64,000 nt of DNA from an uncultured Alphaproteobacteria bacterium. Lineage in GTDB: Bacteria; Pseudomonadota; Alphaproteobacteria; Rhodobacterales; Rhodobacteraceae. This document shows, piece by piece, positions 1 through 13,511 of the stretch. The stretch covers positions 186,001 through 250,000 of the forward strand of contig CACGLH010000001.1 of assembly GCA_902573735.1 (NCBI GenBank). Direction: 5' to 3'. The notes below the pieces were generated by a model. The model saw only the letters and a program-made list of their open reading frames with translations, was not told the origin of the DNA and did not search any database. Every line of letters begins with the position of its first letter. Positions within the stretch are counted from its first letter, which is position 1. The position numbers were made by a program, and so were the translations under genes.

Positions 1-53
1 TAATAACAGATTATAGTAGATTTTTAGATTATACCTATATTTGGAGAGTTATA

Positions 54-614
54 TTGAGTGAAATTACTTCATTAACAAAAGACGCTTCTTTTAGGTACGC
101 AAACGCTTTATTTTCACTAGCTTTAGAATCAAAAAAAACTTCTAAATATGAAAAAGATCTTGATAAAGTTTTAAATCTTTTTAAAGAAGATCCCAATTTT
201 ACGTTATTTATAAAATCTCCTCTCTATCCGAGAAATGATCAATTGTTGACAATGAAAGCAATTTGTTCAAACCTTAAATTGAGCGAAGATGTTACTAATA
301 CCATCTTAGTCATGACTTCCAAACGTAGGCTTTTTTCCTTGAAAGAAATGATTTTACAGTTTAAGGATTTATACCGTTTACACAAAAATGAGTTGATTGT
401 GGAAATATCAAGTGCGAAGAATTTAAGTAAACCAGATTTAGATGTACTAAAAAAATCGATAAGTGCTAAAATTGGTAGCAATATTATAGTTAAATCTAAA
501 ACTGATCCCCACATCATAGGGGGGTTAATCGTAAAAATTGGTTCTATGCTAATTGATACTTCAATTAGATCAAAAATAGCAAAATTGAAAAATAACTTGA
601 AAGAGGTAGGATGA
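54..614 (+). CDS. atpH: F0F1 ATP synthase subunit delta
   Basis: ORF translation ([12 protein letters not shown]...; [25 protein letters not shown]) and position directly before atpA; TTG start with GGAGAG upstream. Confidence 0.93.
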   Translation: MSEITSLTKDASFRYANALFSLALESKKTSKYEKDLDKVLNLFKEDPNFTLFIKSPLYPRNDQLLTMKAICSNLKLSEDVTNTILVMTSKRRLFSLKEMILQFKDLYRLHKNELIVEISSAKNLSKPDLDVLKKSISAKIGSNIIVKSKTDPHIIGGLIVKIGSMLIDTSIRSKIAKLKNNLKEVG

Positions 615-2152
615 TGAACATCCAAGCATCAGAAATATCAGAAATTTTAAAAGAACAAATTAAAAAATTTGGAAAAGAATCTGAAGTAGCAGAAGTTGGT
701 ACAGTGCTTTCAGTGGGTGATGGTATAGCTAGAGTATTTGGACTTGATAATGTTCAAGCTGGAGAAATGGTAGAATTTCCTGGTGGAATTAGAGGTATGG
801 CTTTAAATTTGGAAATTGACAATGTTGGTATTGTTATTTTTGGCTCTGACAGAGATATAAAAGAAGGTGATCAAGTAAAAAGAACAAAGGCTATTGTTGA
901 TGTTCCTGTTGGTGATGAATTATTAGGTAGAGTAGTTGACGGCTTAGGTAATCCTTTAGATGGTAAAGGCGCAATTAAAACTAAAAAGAGATCAGTTGCT
1001 GATGTGAAAGCCCCAGGTATAATACCAAGGAAATCAGTTCATGAACCAATGGCAACTGGACTTAAGTCTGTGGACTCTCTTATTCCAATTGGTCGTGGGC
1101 AAAGGGAATTGATTATTGGTGATAGACAAACTGGAAAAACTGCTGTTGCGCTAGATACAATACTAAATCAAAAAACATATAATGATGCAGCTGGAGATGA
1201 TGAGTCAAAAAAGCTTTATTGTGTTTATGTTGCAATTGGTCAGAAAAGATCAACAGTAGCACAACTCGTAAAGAAGTTAGAAGAAACTGGAGCTTTAGAA
1301 TACACTATTGTTGTTGCTGCGACAGCATCAGATCCTGCACCTATGCAGTTTCTAGCCCCTTACGCTGCTACATCTATGGCTGAATTTTTTAGAGATAATG
1401 GACGTCATTCACTCATTATTTATGATGATTTATCTAAGCAAGCAGTTGCTTACAGGCAAATGTCACTCTTACTAAGACGTCCTCCTGGAAGAGAAGCATA
1501 TCCTGGGGATGTTTTTTATTTGCACTCTAGATTGCTAGAGAGATCAGCAAAATTGAATGATGAAAACGGAGCTGGTTCTTTGACAGCTCTACCTGTGATT
1601 GAAACACAGGGAGGAGATGTTTCAGCCTTCATTCCTACTAATGTGATATCTATTACTGATGGCCAAATTTTTTTAGAAACAGAATTGTTTAACCAAGGTA
1701 TAAGGCCTGCAGTAAATACTGGTCTTTCGGTATCTAGAGTAGGGTCTTCAGCACAAACAAAGGCTATGAAGTCAGTTGCAGGTTCTGTAAAATTAGAGTT
1801 AGCACAATACAGAGAAATGGCTGCTTTTGCACAATTTGGGTCAGATTTAGATGCTTCAACACAAGCTTTATTAAATAGAGGTGCACGTTTAACTGAGGTT
1901 TTAAAACAAGCACAATATTCTCCACTTACAAATGCAGAACAAGTTGTAATCATTTACTCAGGGACTGCGGGTTATTTAGATGACATACCAGTTAATCAAG
2001 TTACTCGTTTTGAAAAAGGTCTGGTTGATTATCTAAGAAGTGATTGTAAAGATCTTTTAGACGATTTAACCAATAATGATAGAAAAGTGGATGGAGAGCT
2101 AGAAGATCTCATAAAGAAAGCTATAGAGGCTTTTAAAGGTAATTTTTCTTGA
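611..2152 (+). CDS. atpA: F0F1 ATP synthase subunit alpha
   Basis: Walker [48 protein letters not shown]; overlaps atpH stop. Confidence 0.99.
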   Translation: MMNIQASEISEILKEQIKKFGKESEVAEVGTVLSVGDGIARVFGLDNVQAGEMVEFPGGIRGMALNLEIDNVGIVIFGSDRDIKEGDQVKRTKAIVDVPVGDELLGRVVDGLGNPLDGKGAIKTKKRSVADVKAPGIIPRKSVHEPMATGLKSVDSLIPIGRGQRELIIGDRQTGKTAVALDTILNQKTYNDAAGDDESKKLYCVYVAIGQKRSTVAQLVKKLEETGALEYTIVVAATASDPAPMQFLAPYAATSMAEFFRDNGRHSLIIYDDLSKQAVAYRQMSLLLRRPPGREAYPGDVFYLHSRLLERSAKLNDENGAGSLTALPVIETQGGDVSAFIPTNVISITDGQIFLETELFNQGIRPAVNTGLSVSRVGSSAQTKAMKSVAGSVKLELAQYREMAAFAQFGSDLDASTQALLNRGARLTEVLKQAQYSPLTNAEQVVIIYSGTAGYLDDIPVNQVTRFEKGLVDYLRSDCKDLLDDLTNNDRKVDGELEDLIKKAIEAFKGNFS

Positions 2153-2180
2153 TATATTTGAACACTTTGGATGCTTAATT

Positions 2181-3059
2181 ATGCCTAATCTGAAAGATCT
2201 TAAAAATAGAATCGAGAGTGTAAAATCAACTAGAAAGATAACGAAGGCTATGCAAATGGTTGCAGCAGCTAAGCTTAGAAAAGCTCAAGAGGCGGCTGAG
2301 CAAGCTAGGCCATATGCAGACAAAATGTCTCTTGTGATGAACAAAATTACATCCTCTGATAATGTTTCAAGTAGTTCACCATTATTAACTGGGAATGGCA
2401 ATTATAATATTCATTTGATCATAATTGCGACTTCTGAACGTGGTTTATGTGGAGCCTTTAACTCTTCTATAGTTCGATTGGCAAAAAATCATATTAATAA
2501 ATTAAAATCAGAGGGATTTCAGTTTAAAATATTGACTATTGGAAAAAAAGGGCGAGAGCAGTTAAAAAGAGAATTTGGAGAAAATATGATTGATCATGTG
2601 GATCTTTCTGAAGTTAAAAAAATAGCTTATGAAAATGCATCAACTATTTCTGATAATATAATTTCTATGTTTTTAAATAATGAATTTGATGTTGCAACTA
2701 TCTTTTACAATCAGTTTGAATCAGTTATTTCTCAAGTGCCTCAAGCCTCACAATTAATCCCTATTGAAATTAATTCTGAAAAAACACAAAATGATAATAG
2801 TATATCAAATTTTGTTTATGAACCTGATGAGCAAGAAATTATTGAAGATTTGTTACCAAAAGCAATTGCAACAAAGGTATTTACTGCTTTATTAGAGAAT
2901 GGAGCTTCAGAACAAGGTGCTAGAATGTCTGCTATGGATAATGCAACCAGAAATGCTGGTGACATGATAGATAAACTTACTATTCAGTTTAATAGATCAA
3001 GACAGGCAGCTATTACAAACGAATTAATAGAAATTATATCTGGTGCTGAAGCACTTTAA
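2181..3059 (+). CDS. atpG: F0F1 ATP synthase subunit gamma
   Basis: MPNLKDLKNRIESVKSTRKITKAMQMVAAAKLRKAQ...; C-terminal RQAAITNELIEIISGAEAL. Confidence 0.98.
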   Translation: MPNLKDLKNRIESVKSTRKITKAMQMVAAAKLRKAQEAAEQARPYADKMSLVMNKITSSDNVSSSSPLLTGNGNYNIHLIIIATSERGLCGAFNSSIVRLAKNHINKLKSEGFQFKILTIGKKGREQLKREFGENMIDHVDLSEVKKIAYENASTISDNIISMFLNNEFDVATIFYNQFESVISQVPQASQLIPIEINSEKTQNDNSISNFVYEPDEQEIIEDLLPKAIATKVFTALLENGASEQGARMSAMDNATRNAGDMIDKLTIQFNRSRQAAITNELIEIISGAEAL

Positions 3060-3064
3060 AATAA

Positions 3065-4504
<1,440 letters not shown>

Positions 4505-4511
4505 ATCTGAA

Positions 4512-4907
4512 ATGTCGAATGCATTATTTAATTTTGAATTAGTTACGCCTGAAAAAATTCTTATGTCAGATTCCGTCAGTTCTGTAAGTGTTTCTGGTGT
4601 AGAAGGTGATATGACAGTGCTTGCTAATCACTCACCTATTGCTACTTCTTTAAGGCCTGGATATGTTGATATTAATACAAATGGTAAAACAGAAAGATTT
4701 TTTCTTACTGGTGGTTTTATTCAAATAACGTCTGATGAGGTTGTTGTTCTCGCAGAAAGTGCTTCATCAGAAGAGGATCTTAACTCAGAGATGATTGATA
4801 ATGTTATTGAAAAAACAAAGAGCTTAATGGAAAACGCTTCAGATTTACAAAAGTGTGTTTTAGCTAAAAAACTTAATGATTTAACCAATATTAGAAATCA
4901 ACTTTAA
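4512..4907 (+). CDS. atpC: F0F1 ATP synthase subunit epsilon
   Basis: FELVTPEKILMSDSVSSVSVSGVEGDMTVLANHSPIATSLRPG; operon position. Confidence 0.96.
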   Translation: MSNALFNFELVTPEKILMSDSVSSVSVSGVEGDMTVLANHSPIATSLRPGYVDINTNGKTERFFLTGGFIQITSDEVVVLAESASSEEDLNSEMIDNVIEKTKSLMENASDLQKCVLAKKLNDLTNIRNQL

Positions 4908-4910
4908 ATA

Positions 4911-6149
4911 TTGAAACAACCAAAAAAAAAAGCAATTGTGTTTATTTTTTTTACTGTTGTATTAGATATAAGTGGCTTAATGGTAATTTTTCCAATAATG
5001 CCAGATATATTGCAATCCGTTGGTAAATTTTCAGTATCAGATGCGGCTATTTGGGGTGGTTTTTTATATGCTTCATACGCTTTAATGCAATTTTTGTTTT
5101 CACCAGTAATTGGTAATATATCAGATGCTTTTGGTAGAAGGCCTGTTATATTAATTTCTCTCTTTTTAATGTTTATAGATTATTTAATATTAGGTTTTGC
5201 TTCATTACTTTGGGTATTTATCATTGGAAGAATGATAGGTGGAATAGCAGGAGGTACAGTTCCCACAGCAATGGCATATTTAGCTGACATTTCAACCTCA
5301 GAAGACAAAGCTAAAAATTTTGGATTAATTGGTGCTGCTTTTGGAATTGGTTTTGTACTTGGGCCATTTATTGGAGGAATTTTAGGTGAAATAAATTTTA
5401 GACTACCATTCTTTTTTTCCGCTGCATTATCTTTGTGCACATTTTTATTTTGTTTTTATTTTTTAAATGAATCTTTAGAAGAAAAAAATAAGAGAAAATT
5501 TAAATTAACCGACTTAAATCCATTTAAACCTATTTATAAATCCTTTTTTATTAAAGATTTAAGAATCTTTTTTGGATGCATTTTAGTAATAAGTATAGCT
5601 CATTGGGTTTATCCATCAATTTGGAGTTTCTGGAGTAAAGAAGTTTTTGGTTGGGGACCTGGTTTAATAGGTGTTTCTTTGGCCTTTTATGGTCTTGGTG
5701 TAGCATTTGTACAGGGACTAATAATAAGGTTAAGTTACATTAAAAACATTCATCCACAAAAAATTGTAGTCTTTTCCTTACTAGTTGGAAGTTTTACTCT
5801 TTTTGGTTTTGGTTCAATTGAAACTGGATGGTTAGTTTTTGCGTTAATACCGATTGCAGTTCTTACTGAATTAATGAACCCTACTTTAGATAGTTTTATT
5901 TCAAATAGAATCTCTGACGATACTCAGGGATTACTTCAAGGTATCCTATCCAGTATAAATGCAATAACTACAATTTTGAGTCCATTAATTATGACTTTAC
6001 TTTTTAAATTCGGATCATCAAATGATAAAAGTTTTTATACTCCGGGCTTACCTTTTTATTTTGCTGCAACTTTACTTTTGGTTTGTTTATTCCCTGTAAT
6101 TAATGTTATGAAGTCCTTAGAGCATACTCCAAAAAGAAAAATAAAATAG
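4911..6149 (+). CDS. MFS transporter, TCR/Tet-like drug efflux type
   Basis: About 12 hydrophobic segments; motif A-like GNISDAFGRRPVILISL; GFLYASYALMQFLFSPVIG; TTG start 3 nt after atpC stop. Confidence 0.88.
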   Translation: MKQPKKKAIVFIFFTVVLDISGLMVIFPIMPDILQSVGKFSVSDAAIWGGFLYASYALMQFLFSPVIGNISDAFGRRPVILISLFLMFIDYLILGFASLLWVFIIGRMIGGIAGGTVPTAMAYLADISTSEDKAKNFGLIGAAFGIGFVLGPFIGGILGEINFRLPFFFSAALSLCTFLFCFYFLNESLEEKNKRKFKLTDLNPFKPIYKSFFIKDLRIFFGCILVISIAHWVYPSIWSFWSKEVFGWGPGLIGVSLAFYGLGVAFVQGLIIRLSYIKNIHPQKIVVFSLLVGSFTLFGFGSIETGWLVFALIPIAVLTELMNPTLDSFISNRISDDTQGLLQGILSSINAITTILSPLIMTLLFKFGSSNDKSFYTPGLPFYFAATLLLVCLFPVINVMKSLEHTPKRKIK

Positions 6150-6155
6150 AAAAAA

Positions 6156-7196
6156 CTAAGCTTTTCGTTTTTTTTCAATATGGTATTTAGGATAGTAGGG
6201 TTTATAGATTGGTCGTAATCTTTCACTATCAAACAAAGAAGATACAGAGTTTCCATTTGCTATATTAAGCAAGGCTTGAGCAAATAATGGTGCAGTTGGT
6301 ACGATTCTTATTTTTGTACTATTTTTAATTTTTGAAATTATACTTATTGAGTCAGTAACAACTAGTGAACTTAAACTTGACTTCTCTATTCTTTCAATAG
6401 CTGGATCTGATAGAACTCCATGAGATATATATGCGTGTACTTCTCTTGCCCCTTTATTAATAAGCAAATCAGAGGCTTTAACCAAGGTTCCAGCAGTATC
6501 ACAAATATCATCAACTATAATGCAAATTTTATTTTTTACTTCACCAATCACCGTCATGGATGCAATTTCACCGGGTTGGCTTCTTCTTTTATCAACTATT
6601 GCTAAGTCTGCACTTATTCTTTCAGCAAGACCTCTAGCTCTGGCAACTCCCCCAACATCTGGTGAAACTACAGTAAGTAATTCTTGTTTTTCAAAGTAAT
6701 GTGATATGTCTAATTCAAAAATTGGAGAGGCATAAAGATTATCTACTGGAATGTCAAAAAAACCTTGTATTTGGGCAGAATGTAAATCTAAAGTAAGTAT
6801 TCTTTCAATACCAGCCCCACTTAAAAGATTTGCTATTAACTTAGCGCTGATTGGAGTCCTAGCCTTTGTTCTTCTATCTTGTCTTGCATATCCAAAATAA
6901 GGGATAACGGCAGTTATTCTCTGTGCACTTGATCTACTCAAAGCATCAGCAATAATGAGTAATTCCATAATATTATCATTTGCTGGATTAGATGTAGATT
7001 GAATAATGAACATATCTTCATTTCTTACGTTTTCAAAAACTTCAACAAAAATTTCTTGATCATTAAATTGTTCAACTCTTGCCTTAACTAGATCAATTTG
7101 TGATCTGCTTAAAGAGCTTGCCCAACTAGCAATTCCTTTAGAGAGAGTTATATTTGAATTTCCAGAAATTATCTTTGGGTGTACTAACTCACTCAT
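6156..7196 (-). CDS. prs: ribose-phosphate pyrophosphokinase
   Basis: YFGYARQDRRTKARTPISAKLIANLL; PRPP-binding IIVDDICDTAGTL. Confidence 0.97.
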   Translation of the reverse strand: MSELVHPKIISGNSNITLSKGIASWASSLSRSQIDLVKARVEQFNDQEIFVEVFENVRNEDMFIIQSTSNPANDNIMELLIIADALSRSSAQRITAVIPYFGYARQDRRTKARTPISAKLIANLLSGAGIERILTLDLHSAQIQGFFDIPVDNLYASPIFELDISHYFEKQELLTVVSPDVGGVARARGLAERISADLAIVDKRRSQPGEIASMTVIGEVKNKICIIVDDICDTAGTLVKASDLLINKGAREVHAYISHGVLSDPAIERIEKSSLSSLVVTDSISIISKIKNSTKIRIVPTAPLFAQALLNIANGNSVSSLFDSERLRPIYKPYYPKYHIEKKRKA

Positions 7197-7326
7197 CTTT
7201 TATCCTTATTTCTGATAGTATCTTATAATAGCTAAATTATTCATGAGTTAGCAAGCTATAACCATTTTCAAATTGTATCATATGTTTATTTTTTTTTATT
7301 TAATGATTTAGTTATTTTTTAATTAA

Positions 7327-7776
7327 CTATGTATTATTAATTTTTTTAGCCATATGGTTTGACATATCTGTACTATCTACATATTCCTCGCTTATAGCAA
7401 AATTCTTTACTGAATTTTTTGTATTATGTACATTTTTATTTTTATTATTGTTAAGGTGATGCCAAAATGGAAGTTCTTTTTTTTCAAAAATTAATCGATA
7501 TGAGCATGATGTGGGCAACCAATTAACTAATTGATCTATGTTTTTAGGTGATAAAATTAAACAATCACTTTTTTTATTTTTTCTTTCATCATAAACTTTG
7601 CATTTGCATTTTTGGATGTTCAAAAATCTACAAGCTACATTAGTAAAAACTGGATGACTTTTTTTTGTTTTCTGAAATTTGTTAAGACAGCATTTTCCAC
7701 AACCATCACAAAGAAGTTCCCATTCCTTTCGGCTGAAATCACTAAGTGGTTTATTTTTCCAAAATCTTTTTTTCAT
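7327..7776 (-). CDS. YcgN/UPF0260-family cysteine cluster protein
   Basis: EWELLCDGCGKCCLNKF..., C-x-V-Y-D-E-R, LPTSCSYRLIFEKKELPFWHHL. Confidence 0.85.
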   Translation of the reverse strand: MKKRFWKNKPLSDFSRKEWELLCDGCGKCCLNKFQKTKKSHPVFTNVACRFLNIQKCKCKVYDERKNKKSDCLILSPKNIDQLVNWLPTSCSYRLIFEKKELPFWHHLNNNKNKNVHNTKNSVKNFAISEEYVDSTDMSNHMAKKINNT

Positions 7777-8720
7777 TGATAAAAGCTAATAGTTTTTAAG
7801 GCCTCTTTTGCAATCTCACAGTCTTTTTTCATTTGTAGAATAAGGTTTTCTATGGAGTCATATTTTATTTCATCTCTCTGAAATTTAATTAGTGAGACAA
7901 TTACTTTTTTTCCGTAGATAAAATTTGAAAAATTAAAGATATAAACTTCGCAATTTGCTTCATTCTTACCAAAAGTGGGTTTTGTACCTATTGACGCAAC
8001 TCCCTTATATAAATTATCTTCATATTCAGGTGATAAAATTTTAATGTAGCATGCATAAATACCAAATTTTGGTGCAATTATATTTTTTAATTCTAAATTT
8101 ATAGTAGGAAAACCTAATTCACGTCCTCTTTTATCTCCTTGGATGACTGTGCCGTAAATTTTGTGGTGATAACCAAGCATTTTGTTAGCTTTTTCTATTT
8201 GACCTTCTTTAAGTGCATTTCTAATAATTGTTGAGGAGATTTTATCTTTTCCAAATGTTGAAAGACTTAACGAAAAAACATTAATTTTATATTTCTGACC
8301 AATATGTTTAAGTAGTTTAATATCACCACTTCTTTTATACCCGAAACGAAAATCATTACCTACAATAATTTGTTTAGCTCCTAATTTTTCGAATAAAATT
8401 GATTTAACAAAATTTTCAGGTGTGAGTATTTCGATGTTTTTATCAAATTTTAATTCAACTAAAAAACTAATATTTAACTTCTTTAACATACTGTATTTGT
8501 GTTCTTTTGTAGTCAGTTTGAAGCTAGTTAGCTCTTTTTGAAAGTAATCACGAGGGTGAGGATCAAAAGTCAAAATCCCGAAACGGCTAGAGGATGAGAT
8601 TTGAGAACATTTTTTTATAATTTCTTGATGACCCAAATGAACACCATCAAAATTACCTATTACAATTGTAGATAATTCGGTAACTTCTTTAACATTTTTT
8701 AAATCACGTATAATTTTCAT
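7773..8720 (-). CDS. ribF: bifunctional riboflavin kinase/FAD synthetase
   Basis: VIGNFDGVHLGHQEII, DPHPRDYF, VGNDFRFGYKRSGD, GRELGFPTINL. Confidence 0.96.
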   Translation of the reverse strand: MKIIRDLKNVKEVTELSTIVIGNFDGVHLGHQEIIKKCSQISSSSRFGILTFDPHPRDYFQKELTSFKLTTKEHKYSMLKKLNISFLVELKFDKNIEILTPENFVKSILFEKLGAKQIIVGNDFRFGYKRSGDIKLLKHIGQKYKINVFSLSLSTFGKDKISSTIIRNALKEGQIEKANKMLGYHHKIYGTVIQGDKRGRELGFPTINLELKNIIAPKFGIYACYIKILSPEYEDNLYKGVASIGTKPTFGKNEANCEVYIFNFSNFIYGKKVIVSLIKFQRDEIKYDSIENLILQMKKDCEIAKEALKTISFYQ

Positions 8721-8753
8721 TTTAATCCAATTAAAACCTCAAAACGTAGAATT

Positions 8754-9632
8754 TTAACATAAATAATCAATTGAAAATGTAGGATACATTTTATTTTTTT
8801 TGAATAGGTTTTCTAGTTTTTTTATATCGAGTGTTGTGTTTTCATTTTTTAAACCAACTTCATCCTTTGATAGTCCACCGCATACAAAAAGTGTATCAAG
8901 CATTTCATTTTTTCCACCTAATATGTCAGTATATATGCCATCTCCTACACAAAGTATTTTGGGAGATTTTATATTATGCATTTCTAATTTTTTATGAGCT
9001 AGTTTGTAAATTTCCTTATGAGGTTTACCACAATAAATACTTATACCTCCAGCTTTATTGAACGCTGCTGCAATTCCTCCTGCACACCATACTCTTAAAT
9101 CACCTACATCCACAAATATGTCTGGATTAACACATAGAAGCTTTAGATTTTTTTGTATACCATATTTTATTAAATCTTTATAATTTTCAGGTGTTTCAGT
9201 ACGATCGTCAAATAAACCTGTACAAACAATACCCTCAGCGTGTCTTAATTCAACAACATTAATTTTGTTGGTTAATTTACGGTCTGGTGGAATATCATTA
9301 AAGAAACTCACATCTCTTTTTGGTCCCAAGTGAAATACTTTGGTCCCAACATCTCCTGATAACATACTATTTTGAGCCGCATCTCCCGATGTTGTTATAT
9401 CGTTAAAGTGTTTTTCAGAAATACCAAAAGTTGATAAGTGAGCTTTAACTGCATTTTTTGGTCTTGGTGCGTTCGTTAAAAGCATAACAAAACCATTGTT
9501 TCTTTTAAACTCAACTAAAGCTTTAAGAGCATTTTGATAAGCTTCTTTTCCATTATGAATACATCCCCAAATGTCACAGAACAATACGTTATAGTTTTTT
9601 GATATGTCTTTTAATTGTTTAATAACTTGCAT
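8754..9632 (-). CDS. HAD superfamily class IIA hydrolase (TIGR01459-like)
   Basis: LFCDIWGCIHNGKEAY, LLTNAPRP, GKPHKEIY, CVGDGIYTDILGG. Confidence 0.88.
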   Translation of the reverse strand: MQVIKQLKDISKNYNVLFCDIWGCIHNGKEAYQNALKALVEFKRNNGFVMLLTNAPRPKNAVKAHLSTFGISEKHFNDITTSGDAAQNSMLSGDVGTKVFHLGPKRDVSFFNDIPPDRKLTNKINVVELRHAEGIVCTGLFDDRTETPENYKDLIKYGIQKNLKLLCVNPDIFVDVGDLRVWCAGGIAAAFNKAGGISIYCGKPHKEIYKLAHKKLEMHNIKSPKILCVGDGIYTDILGGKNEMLDTLFVCGGLSKDEVGLKNENTTLDIKKLENLFKKNKMYPTFSIDYLC

Positions 9633-9757
9633 AGTTAAATAAATAATCTTTAATTCAAATTGTGTACATAAATAAATGATTAAAAAAAATTAATGAAAGT
9701 TTATTTTTTTTAAAAAATAATATTGACTTCAACAAATTTTATATTATTTAAAGGATG

Positions 9758-9784
9758 TTAGCACTTAAGGGCGGAGAGTGCTTT
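9758..9784 (+). promoter_or_regulatory. CIRCE-like HrcA operator: TTAGCACTT-N9-GAGTGCTTT
   Basis: Matches consensus TTAGCACTC-N9-GAGTGCTAA with exact 9-nt spacing, about 40 nt upstream of groES; TTGACT at 9723 is a possible -35. Confidence 0.88.
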
Positions 9785-9826
9785 TTTTTTTGTCCGTCTC
9801 ATTATACATAAAGGGAGCGTTATAAT

Positions 9827-10114
9827 ATGACATTTAAACCATTACATGATCGTGTAGTTGTTCGTCGTGTTGAAAACGATGAGAAGACTTCAGGGGGGTT
9901 AATAATCCCTGATTCTGCCCAAGAAAAACCGGCAGAAGGTGAAGTAGTATCCGTTGGAAACGGAGCAATTGACGAAAAGGGCAATCGAATGCCTATGGAT
10001 GTCAAAGCAGGAGACAGAATACTTTTTGGAAAGTGGTCTGGTACTGAAGTGAAGATTAACGGTGAAGATATGTTAATCATGAAAGAGAGTGATATACTAG
10101 GCATCATGTCCTAG
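9827..10114 (+). CDS. groES: co-chaperonin GroES
   Basis: [43 protein letters not shown] at 9811. Confidence 0.99.
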   Translation: MTFKPLHDRVVVRRVENDEKTSGGLIIPDSAQEKPAEGEVVSVGNGAIDEKGNRMPMDVKAGDRILFGKWSGTEVKINGEDMLIMKESDILGIMS

Positions 10115-10128
10115 TTTTTTTTATTTAA

Positions 10129-11796
<1,668 letters not shown>

Positions 11797-11813
11797 CCCA
11801 CACCTAATTAAGT

Positions 11814-11844
11814 AAAAAAAAAGGGGCTTTTAGTCCCTTTTTTT
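11814..11844. terminator. Probable bidirectional intrinsic terminator between convergent groEL and purK
   Basis: A-rich/GGGGC-TTTTA-GTCCC/T-rich hairpin with A and T tracts on either side. Confidence 0.85.
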
Positions 11845-12907
11845 ATTTAATTATGTTAGAATGCCCCATTTTTCTATTTGATTTTGCTTCATCTTTTCCG
11901 TAGATGTTAAGAGAACTTTCACTGTCATATCTAATATTATAAATATTTTCACCTAATATATTTTTCATCAAAATGTTTGAGTGTCTTTTTCCATCACCTA
12001 TTGAGTTCCCTGTGATGGCTCTTATGTGTTGTTCAAACTGACTTATTATGCAACCACTCTGCGTCCAATGCCCTGAATTATGTACTCTAGGGGCCATTTC
12101 ATTTACTAGTAATTGTTTACTCTTTGTTAAAAAAAATTCTATTCCCATGGTACCAATATATTCTAAATTTCGAATTATTTTACTAGCTATAATAATAGCA
12201 TCACTTGCTATTGATAAACTAATATTTGCAGGTACTTTTGATTCTATTAATATACCATTTTGATGTACATTTTCTGAAGGATCATAAGCTGATATTTTTC
12301 CGTCCATGTCACGGCAAATAATAACAGACATTTCTAATTCAAAGTCGATCATTTCTTCAATAATAATAGGTATATTATTGAATTGTGAAGCAACTTTTTC
12401 GATTTCCTCTTTTTGGCTTATTATCTTTTGACCTTTCCCATCGTATCCAAATCGACTAGTTTTAATTACAACAGGAAGTCCAAGTTGTTTTATCCCATCA
12501 ATGATATTTTCATACGATAATGCAACAACAAACTTAACTGTTTTGATTCCCATATTGTTAAGGAATTTTTTTTCATTTATTCTATCTTGACATATTTCTA
12601 AAGATCTAGAATTGGGATATACATTTTTAATTTCTTGACATACTCTTATAGTATTCAATGGTATATTTTCAAATTCATACGTAATTACATCTACATTTTT
12701 TGCAAAATTTTTCAGATTATTTATATCATCATATTTAAAAGTACTTGATAAATTAGTTACCTGTTTAGCAGGAGCATTAAAATCTGGATCATATATATGT
12801 GTTTTAAATCCTAATTGAGAAGCTGACAAAGAAAGCATCCTACCTAGTTGGCCACCTCCTAAGATTCCTATTACACTTCCTAACGGCAATCCACTTTGTT
12901 TATTCAT
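11843..12907 (-). CDS. purK: 5-(carboxyamino)imidazole ribonucleotide synthase
   Basis: IGILGGGQLGRMLSLSASQLGFKTHIYDPD; NEMAPRVHNSGHWTQSGC. Confidence 0.98.
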   Translation of the reverse strand: MNKQSGLPLGSVIGILGGGQLGRMLSLSASQLGFKTHIYDPDFNAPAKQVTNLSSTFKYDDINNLKNFAKNVDVITYEFENIPLNTIRVCQEIKNVYPNSRSLEICQDRINEKKFLNNMGIKTVKFVVALSYENIIDGIKQLGLPVVIKTSRFGYDGKGQKIISQKEEIEKVASQFNNIPIIIEEMIDFELEMSVIICRDMDGKISAYDPSENVHQNGILIESKVPANISLSIASDAIIIASKIIRNLEYIGTMGIEFFLTKSKQLLVNEMAPRVHNSGHWTQSGCIISQFEQHIRAITGNSIGDGKRHSNILMKNILGENIYNIRYDSESSLNIYGKDEAKSNRKMGHSNIIK

Positions 12908-13388
12908 CTTTTGGAACCATTGGAACGTTTGAGACTTTCTTTTTATGCCAAATTTTTAATTTCTTTGATATATTTTCATTATTTAGTGCTAAAATTGAAA
13001 TCGCAAAAATTGATGAATTTATCGCGCCAGGGATTCCTATTGCCATTGTTGCTACAGGACAACCTTTTGGCATTTGTACAATTGAATATAAACTGTCAAT
13101 ACCTGAAAGTGCTGATGATAATATAGGAACTCCAATAACTGGTAATAAAGTCTTTGATGCTACCATTCCTGGTAAATGAGCTGCGCCTCCAGCTCCGGCT
13201 ATTATAACTTTTATATTTTTTTTATGAGCATTTTTGGCATATTTAAAAAGGCGATCAGGTGTTCTGTGAGCTGAAATAATTTTTTTTTCGTATTTGATTT
13301 TAAATTCTTCTAATACATCACAAGCATATCTCATTGTTTTCCAATCTGATTGGCTACCCATAATTACACTAACTAATTTTTTTTCCAT
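12900..13388 (-). CDS. purE: 5-(carboxyamino)imidazole ribonucleotide mutase
   Basis: VSVIMGSQSDWKTM, SAHRTPDRL, IAGAGGAAHLPGMVAS; start trimmed to MEKKL. Confidence 0.97.
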   Translation of the reverse strand: MEKKLVSVIMGSQSDWKTMRYACDVLEEFKIKYEKKIISAHRTPDRLFKYAKNAHKKNIKVIIAGAGGAAHLPGMVASKTLLPVIGVPILSSALSGIDSLYSIVQMPKGCPVATMAIGIPGAINSSIFAISILALNNENISKKLKIWHKKKVSNVPMVPKDE

Positions 13389-13511
13389 TTTTCTCAAAAT
13401 ATTTTATAGACCAACCAATTATGAATTTACTATACGAATTTTTATAGTATATATACAATTGAATTTATTGATATTACAAATATACCTCATTATTAATATT
13501 GGGAATTTTAA

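Noticed and set aside
9820-10107. 95-aa antisense ORF covering groES, and similar antisense ORFs opposite atpA (1516-1953), pheT (40771-41181), carB, groEL and others
   Set aside because: They lie opposite clearly recognised genes, have no recognisable domains and biased Ser/Ile/Phe-rich composition typical of reverse-strand reading of AT-rich genes; most likely chance ORFs.
13397-13511. Possible ROSE-type RNA thermometer in the leader of the Hsp20 gene
   Set aside because: I could not find a convincing helix sequestering the GGGA Shine-Dalgarno-like site; short AT-rich pairings are expected by chance here.
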